Shown here in pieces: positions 59,840-64,000 of a DNA stretch of 64,000 bases. The stretch covers positions 97,365 through 161,364 of the forward strand of contig CALGNZ010000027.1 of the NCBI GenBank assembly GCA_937957915.1, read 5' to 3'. The first letter of the stretch is position 1. The number at the start of each line of letters is the position of its first letter. Under the pieces are notes generated by a model. It worked only from the letters and a program-made list of their open reading frames with translations, had not been told where the DNA came from and did not search any database. Origin of the DNA: an uncultured Granulosicoccaceae bacterium (lineage in GTDB: Bacteria > Pseudomonadota > Gammaproteobacteria > Granulosicoccales > Granulosicoccaceae). The translations under genes and the position numbers were made by a program.

Positions 59840-60337
59840 TCATTGCTTTACTTTCTCTTCGCAGTAAATCGAAAAGCCGCGCGCCTGATAATTTGATAAC
59901 GCGGACGGATGATCAAGTGAGCAGGTATTTACAATGACCCGATCAGTTGTTTCCCACTGCCATGCCAGGCGCACAGCTTCGGTCAGTAAATACCCGCCCA
60001 TACCCTTGCCCACGAACGGAGGCGCCAGTCCAAAGTAGGCTAACTCGGTAACATTGTCTTGTTGCTTTTTTAACTCGAAATAGCCGGCAATACTCCCGTC
60101 TACTTTGGCGATCCATGTACGCAAATTGTCGTGCTCCGCATAGTCACGCCATTGATCTTCGGTCCAGCCAAGCTTATCGTGCCACTGCCAGCCCTCACCG
60201 ACGAGCTGATACAAAAAACGATTCACTTTAAACTGCTTTACTTTACTCTCATCTATAGACAAACCATGCGACTCAGTCTTCTGGTTCAGATGATGTGGAG
60301 ACTGCATCTGCAAATACCAGACTGTCACATCGGTCAT
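59840..60337 (-). CDS. GNAT family N-acetyltransferase
   Basis: A 165-residue acetyltransferase. The acetyl-CoA motif is LAPPFVGKGMGGYLLTEAV (Q/R-x-x-G-x-G type reading G-K-G-M-G), after SIAGYFELK, and the terminal strand YQARGFSIYCEEK follows the usual Asn-Pro-like segment. The substrate is unknown. It follows a VOC-like gene on the same strand with 19 bases between, suggesting one transcript with that gene. Confidence 0.85.
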   Translation of the reverse strand: MTDVTVWYLQMQSPHHLNQKTESHGLSIDESKVKQFKVNRFLYQLVGEGWQWHDKLGWTEDQWRDYAEHDNLRTWIAKVDGSIAGYFELKKQQDNVTELAYFGLAPPFVGKGMGGYLLTEAVRLAWQWETTDRVIVNTCSLDHPSALSNYQARGFSIYCEEKVKQ

Positions 60338-60356
60338 ATCAATACCTTAATCATTG

Positions 60357-61055
60357 TTAAGTGGCCGCAGAGCCAGCGTTTTTTGAGCGTAAAACCGGGC
60401 TACGCAAAGTGACCAGCCCCCTGGGTGATTCAATGGTTGCCGACAAACGTGGCGTATCAGCGGTTGTCAACGACACAAGCTCTGCTGCACCGATACTTTG
60501 TAGTGAGTTAAACAACCAGTTTGTCTGCGGGTGCTCTATCCCCAGCGATGTAAGCTTGCATCCGGTACTCGGCATGCGCCCTGCAGGATGAACGTTGCCA
60601 GCCCACTCAATGATATAAGGCAGCATACCCGCAGCAAGTAGACGTCCGTCATGAGGCAAACCGAACTTCCAGTTCAGATTTTCCCGCGAAACCGAAACCA
60701 TAGTTCCGAAGTCAAAGCCCTCACCGGCTGCGGTGCGGAGCACATCATCGATAGACCTGGTATTCACAACCCAGCCAACGAGTGCCGGCTGTGCTGCAAT
60801 AGACGCTTTGACATAAGGGTCGTCCAGACCGTACCAGCGTGGTTGTAATGGCTCTTTGCCATCTGGATTGACGGCGATGACCTCCAGGAATACCGAGTCA
60901 CCCAACTGCATCAAATGGTTGTGAGTACCCATCGACTCATGCACGCCGCCAAACGGAATGTTCACGCCCAGTTGCTCATGCACATAATCGACCCCCTGCT
61001 GAAGACTATTTGCCGCTATAACCAGGTGGTCAATATTTACAGTTGATCGTTGCAT
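60357..61055 (-). CDS. VOC superfamily protein (glyoxalase-like domain)
   Basis: A 232-residue protein with a glyoxalase-like (Glyoxalase_3 type) domain. It begins NIDHLVIAANSLQQGVDYVH and has the metal-type motif region NHLMQLGDSVFLEVIAVNP with the HNHLM and Glu seen in this family. The C-terminal half (about 130-232) keeps a second half-module with weaker signals. There is no known substrate; many relatives are annotated only as VOC proteins. It is transcribed with the GNAT gene downstream and lies 49 bases downstream of the GST gene. Confidence 0.82.
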   Translation of the reverse strand: MQRSTVNIDHLVIAANSLQQGVDYVHEQLGVNIPFGGVHESMGTHNHLMQLGDSVFLEVIAVNPDGKEPLQPRWYGLDDPYVKASIAAQPALVGWVVNTRSIDDVLRTAAGEGFDFGTMVSVSRENLNWKFGLPHDGRLLAAGMLPYIIEWAGNVHPAGRMPSTGCKLTSLGIEHPQTNWLFNSLQSIGAAELVSLTTADTPRLSATIESPRGLVTLRSPVLRSKNAGSAAT

Positions 61056-61104
61056 CTTTATATGCTCATCCTCTCATCAGCTCAAACTCCAACGCACCAC
61101 TTCA

Positions 61105-61761
61105 CTATGCGGTTAATTTAAATACCGACAGATCAGTCCGAGTTTCGACTACGGACGCCCGGTTTTTAAGCCCAGACCACCATTCATACAACCTGGTCTG
61201 ATTAGCAATGAGCAAATCGCCACCCGGGGTTCGATCAATGTAATCAATCATCGGAATGGCATGTAAATCCGCCAGGGATAGATTGCCACCAGCCATAAAA
61301 TCACCCGGCCCCATGCAATCGGAAAGAGCAGCAAAAGCGTTTGCAATTTTGGCCCTGGCTTGCTCGGCAATTTCTTCATCGGGTGCATACCCCATTAATG
61401 GCTTTACCAACAATTCATTGGCAAACCCCATGCGAGCGGGCTCCGACAGATACGCATCCAGAATGCCGATGATCTGCGCCATACGACCCAGCGAGCGAGG
61501 CTCTATTGGCTGCAATGCAGGACCTTGAAATGCAATATCAACGTAGCGACAAATCGCCGCTGTTTCATACAACCGAAAATCACCGTGCAGCAGTGTTGGT
61601 ACTTTCGCGAACGGATGTCGTTGAACTTGCTCCGTTGGCATCTCACCGCTCAGAAAATCTACTTCCTGAAGCTTGTAATCGACATTCTTTTCAATAAGTG
61701 CCAATCTCGCAGTGCGAGTGTAGGCACTCCAGTGCGGGCCGTAAAGGATTACGTCAATCAT
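61105..61761 (-). CDS. Glutathione S-transferase family protein
   Basis: A 218-residue two-domain GST. The thioredoxin-like N-domain starts MIDVILYGPHWSAYTRTARL, with a Ser/Tyr pair at the glutathione-activating position, and the cis-Pro loop is FAKVPTLLHGD followed by LYETAAICRYVD, the Glu-Thr/Ser that binds the gamma-glutamyl group. The C-domain helical bundle includes FMAGGNLSLADLHAIPMID. The overall type resembles the maleylacetoacetate isomerase/zeta and beta groups; the substrate is unknown. Confidence 0.9.
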   Translation of the reverse strand: MIDVILYGPHWSAYTRTARLALIEKNVDYKLQEVDFLSGEMPTEQVQRHPFAKVPTLLHGDFRLYETAAICRYVDIAFQGPALQPIEPRSLGRMAQIIGILDAYLSEPARMGFANELLVKPLMGYAPDEEIAEQARAKIANAFAALSDCMGPGDFMAGGNLSLADLHAIPMIDYIDRTPGGDLLIANQTRLYEWWSGLKNRASVVETRTDLSVFKLTA

Positions 61762-61802
61762 ACACTTACCGGGTGCAGCAATGGAGGCCAGATCACCACA
61801 TC

Positions 61803-62414
61803 TTACTTCTTAATCACTTTGGGCGGGCTGCATTTATCAGAAGAAGTTTGCCTTGATTCAACCCCACTGACAATCTGCTCTATTCGTTGAATATTGGCAA
61901 AGCGATCCGTCAAAAAAAGCGTATTTGTACTGAAATGAGCTGCCATATGCCCAAACTTTGGTACCAGAGGTCGTAAGATTGCAACAAAATGGGTCGCACA
62001 GATTTTCTCGAACGCGATAGCCTTCGTTACATATTCATCCGGCGCATACTGCGCACCCTCTTCCACTACAGGAATCGGGTGAAATTTCGCATCTTCACTG
62101 GAGATTATATGAATATAGCTACCGTTGCGATAAGCAGTCAGGCCCGACGCCCCCAACACGGTTAACAAAGCCGGGTAATCCATTTTCTCCGGTGCCGGCC
62201 CAAAGAACTGCACGTCGGTTGATTTTTTTGCAGAAAAGACAATATCTTCCCCTGTGTCAGAAATATACTGCTCAATGAAGTTAGAAACGGTCCGGCCAAC
62301 ACCGGCATCCCTGGCAACTGCTTCCTCTGCACTTGCCCTCTCTGGATAGGTAAACGTGAGTACAAACAATATCACTGGCAACGATACAGAAATCACATTC
62401 AAACGCTGGTTCAT
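61803..62414 (-). CDS. Orphan secretin N0-N1 domain protein (GspD-like)
   Basis: A 203-residue exported protein. A signal peptide (MNQRLNVISVSLPVILFVLTFT) ends near AERASAEE. Residues about 44-115 match the secretin N0 domain (TVSNFIEQYISDTGEDIVFS, then MDYPALLTVLGASGLTAYRN) and about 125-185 match the N1 domain (YVTKAIAFEKICATHFVAIL, RPLVPKFGHMAAHF, NTLFLTDRFANIQRIEQIV). The beta-barrel pore of GspD is absent and the next gene downstream is a GST. A strong GGAGGAG box precedes the ATG. It may be a decoy, adaptor or reduced relic of a secretin. It is not a simple frameshift, because the stop is clean. Confidence 0.84.
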   Translation of the reverse strand: MNQRLNVISVSLPVILFVLTFTYPERASAEEAVARDAGVGRTVSNFIEQYISDTGEDIVFSAKKSTDVQFFGPAPEKMDYPALLTVLGASGLTAYRNGSYIHIISSEDAKFHPIPVVEEGAQYAPDEYVTKAIAFEKICATHFVAILRPLVPKFGHMAAHFSTNTLFLTDRFANIQRIEQIVSGVESRQTSSDKCSPPKVIKK

Positions 62415-62562
62415 AGCTCCTCCGCTATTGACGATTGGAAATTATTAAACCAGCATCACCAAAAGACTGGAAGCTGGCTGCGACTCCTTTCCAGAAATAG
62501 CTTAATCGTGATATCGAGCCATAACGTACAACATGTACATACTCGGGGTATAACTATTGTAG

Positions 62563-63108
62563 TCAGGCATCCAGCACACTGCCCGGCTTGATACTAACAG
62601 CGCCAGTCTGTTTATCGAGCTGAAACGGACAGGTATTGCACTGAATTCGTTTATCAGTGGCCGGCGTATCCTTAAGCCTTGGGTCGGCCTCACCACTAGC
62701 CAGTGTGGGCTGATCATCTGCATCAAAACGTTTCTTCAGCAAATCCAGCAGCAAGTCATCAATACCCAGCGGCTCAGAGATCTGATAAGTCGTACCCGGA
62801 AACCCGGCCGAGGCCTGGCTGGTCAGACTGGGTATATCGCGAGTCCAGTGCTTCCCCTTCGCCAGAAAAAGGGGAAGAACAACAATATGAGTAGCGCCCC
62901 TCTCAACACACGCCGCATACGCGGCTGCGATATCAGGCATTGCTAACTCCATGTGTGCAGGCTCCACGATCTGACAATCACTGGCAAACCGTGCGGCGAA
63001 GCGCACCGCCACATCTTTTAGGCTGTCATTAGACTGCGCACGGCGACTACCATGGTCACAAATAATAATACCAGTAACAGCCCCATCTGATTTAGTACGC
63101 TTGGTCAT
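62563..63108 (-). CDS. CbiX/SirB-type sirohydrochlorin chelatase-like protein
   Basis: A 181-residue single-domain chelatase-like protein. The first conserved block is GIIICDHGSRRAQSNDSLKD, with the His that binds metal, then VEPAHMELAMPDIAAAYAAC and HIVVLPLFLAKGKHWTRDIP. CbiX/SirB enzymes insert cobalt or iron into sirohydrochlorin. The C-terminal tail about 40 residues long contains CNTCPFQLDKQ, a CxxC motif not usual in short SirB proteins. I start at the ATG giving MTKRTKSDG, with AGGAA 11 bases upstream; an upstream frame of 31 codons has no conserved content. No cobalamin or siroheme genes are adjacent. Confidence 0.83.
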   Translation of the reverse strand: MTKRTKSDGAVTGIIICDHGSRRAQSNDSLKDVAVRFAARFASDCQIVEPAHMELAMPDIAAAYAACVERGATHIVVLPLFLAKGKHWTRDIPSLTSQASAGFPGTTYQISEPLGIDDLLLDLLKKRFDADDQPTLASGEADPRLKDTPATDKRIQCNTCPFQLDKQTGAVSIKPGSVLDA

Positions 63109-63344
63109 CAACAGAAGTTCCTGAAAAAGTGAGAATAGTGATCGTCGATTGATGATGAACATTGGGAGAGAAGAATCAACGAACCAGGGGACAAGTGGCA
63201 CTCATTTTTCTGCAGAGCGAATAAAATGTGTTGGCAAAATTCTTCACCATAGCCATTGTCGCCAATCGTCGTATTGTAGGCCAAACCAACCAGCTCTTAC
63301 CATACGCAATGCATTGCAAAGAGCAGCTGAAAACTGCCAACTCT

Positions 63345-63370
63345 GGATGGGAGCATCCTTGGCTCCACCC
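63345..63370. repeat. Hairpin element, intergenic
   Basis: A stem-loop GGAGC/GCTCC (63350-63354 with 63362-63366) lies within a wider pair AGCTGA (63325-63330) and TCAGCT (63374-63379). An alternative pairing of GGAT with ATCC inside it is possible. It has the look of a small dispersed repeat or an alternative-fold regulator. Confidence 0.45.
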
Positions 63371-63714
63371 ATATCAGCTATGCTAAGGAGTAATTTACTA
63401 GCGCAATATTTCGCGCAAGGTTGGTAAGCGATCTATCGAGCACAGCATTGAGTAATTGACGTGAGTCAGGCACGCCCACGTAGAGGAGGGTTATCGAGCG
63501 GAAAACATGTTATTCAGTGTTAAAGAGTGGGAGAGCAGCGCCACCTGAAACTCCAACACCGATTACCACAGAACTACAGGCGCATACTTCAGGAGAAACA
63601 CAACGACGGTGATGCCGCTGTCCCTGATTAAAAAGATATCAGATACTTACCCGATTGCGAGCGCAATGCCGGGAAATTTTCAATTCGATGCGAGATTGGT
63701 GACACTTCTCACAT

Positions 63715-63742
63715 TGTCTTGTAGGAAAATTCCTACAAGACA
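63715..63742. repeat. 28-bp near-perfect palindrome
   Basis: TGTCTTGTAGGAA-AA-TTCCTACAAGACA: perfect 13-bp arms around two A residues. It has no T-run and no gene nearby. It could be a protein-binding site, a terminator-like hairpin or a mobile repeat unit. Confidence 0.7.
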
Positions 63743-64000
63743 GCTCAATTTCTAAGGTGCCGGGTAGGTTTTAAACAACTTACGCATCATGATGCTGACA
63801 GATGATTATCGGGCTTCAAAAGGCGGTATTGGGCGCTTCTGAGTCAGCCGGCAGAGCAGTCCATTTGCATTACTAACTGTCGCCAGACAAATCCTCTTCC
63901 ACTGGAAACCCGACGCGTGAGCGAGAATCTTTCCATAAGTGGCCTTCCTCACGCTGCGGGTTTCCATGTACGTTTTTCCATGTACGTTAGCCGTCCACAA

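Larger units (their letters stand above)
63109..64000. other. Right-end stretch without a supported gene
   Basis: The last 892 bases hold no gene I can support. A 64-codon minus-strand frame begins at the window edge (63806-64000); its start may lie outside, and nothing in it is recognisable. Two hairpin elements lie here (63345-63370 and 63715-63742). Two near-copies of tttccatgtacgtt lie at 63963-63986. Confidence 0.5.

Noticed and set aside
63806..64000. Minus-strand 64-codon ORF at the window edge
   Set aside because: It is short, contains repeated DNA near its start, and has no recognisable motif; it may be part of something outside the window, but this cannot be supported here.

Overview
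The window looks like chromosomal DNA from a free-living, probably marine, gammaproteobacterium. Three classical gene arrangements support this: dnaQ-rnhA-(yafS-like methyltransferase) facing mltD; mutL-miaA; and surE-pcm-nlpD-rpoS. An LPS gene (waaA), a gammaproteobacterial-type sucC-sucD pair and smpB fit the same placement. I cannot name genus or species from sequence alone; a lineage such as Arenicellales/Granulosicoccaceae is only a guess. No rRNA, CRISPR array, prophage or intact insertion sequence was seen. There is one tRNA gene (Arg-CCT).

Layout. 0-12.4 kb is mostly housekeeping: smpB, dnaQ, rnhA, a methyltransferase, mltD, a two-FHA protein, cysM, miaA, mutL, a CoxG-like protein, a CpdA-like phosphodiesterase and a DedA membrane protein. 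12.5-20 kb is accessory metabolism: two Gfo/Idh/MocA oxidoreductases, a PLP decarboxylase coupled to a VOC protein, a small membrane protein, and a zinc-free MDR oxidoreductase divergent from a TetR regulator with two clear palindromic operators between them. 20-29.7 kb holds a sugar ABC importer (binding protein, two permeases, ATPase) in one run with a MurQ-like SIS protein and a Gfo/Idh oxidoreductase. A BadF-type amino-sugar kinase diverges from it and nagA lies nearby, so the genes together read as an amino-sugar import and catabolic module, possibly for N-acetylmuramic acid or a related sugar.

29.9-46.7 kb: sucCD, an FMO-like monooxygenase with an NTF2-like front domain, an ImpA/M88-like metalloprotease lipoprotein, an S9 peptidase lipoprotein, an SDR, a cytosolic DMSO-reductase-family molybdoenzyme, a photolyase-like protein with apparently permuted domains, and an exported SRPBCC protein. 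47-52.8 kb: rpoS-nlpD-pcm-surE, a YheT-type hydrolase and a PilZ protein. 53-64 kb: tRNA-Arg, glutathione-dependent formaldehyde dehydrogenase with a strong terminator, a coiled-coil protein, three lower homoprotocatechuate pathway genes (hpaF apparently starting at ATT, a FAH-family gene, hpaH), waaA, a GNAT, a VOC-like protein, a GST, an orphan secretin N0/N1 protein and a CbiX/SirB-type chelatase.

The most unusual signals are: the MurQ/ABC/kinase/NagA module with a divergent MurQ motif; the ATT-initiated hpaF; the paired TetR operators; the permuted photolyase; the orphan secretin N-domain protein; a repeat-bearing in-frame insertion in the MutL ATPase domain; and several short tandem repeats and REP-like hairpins between genes.
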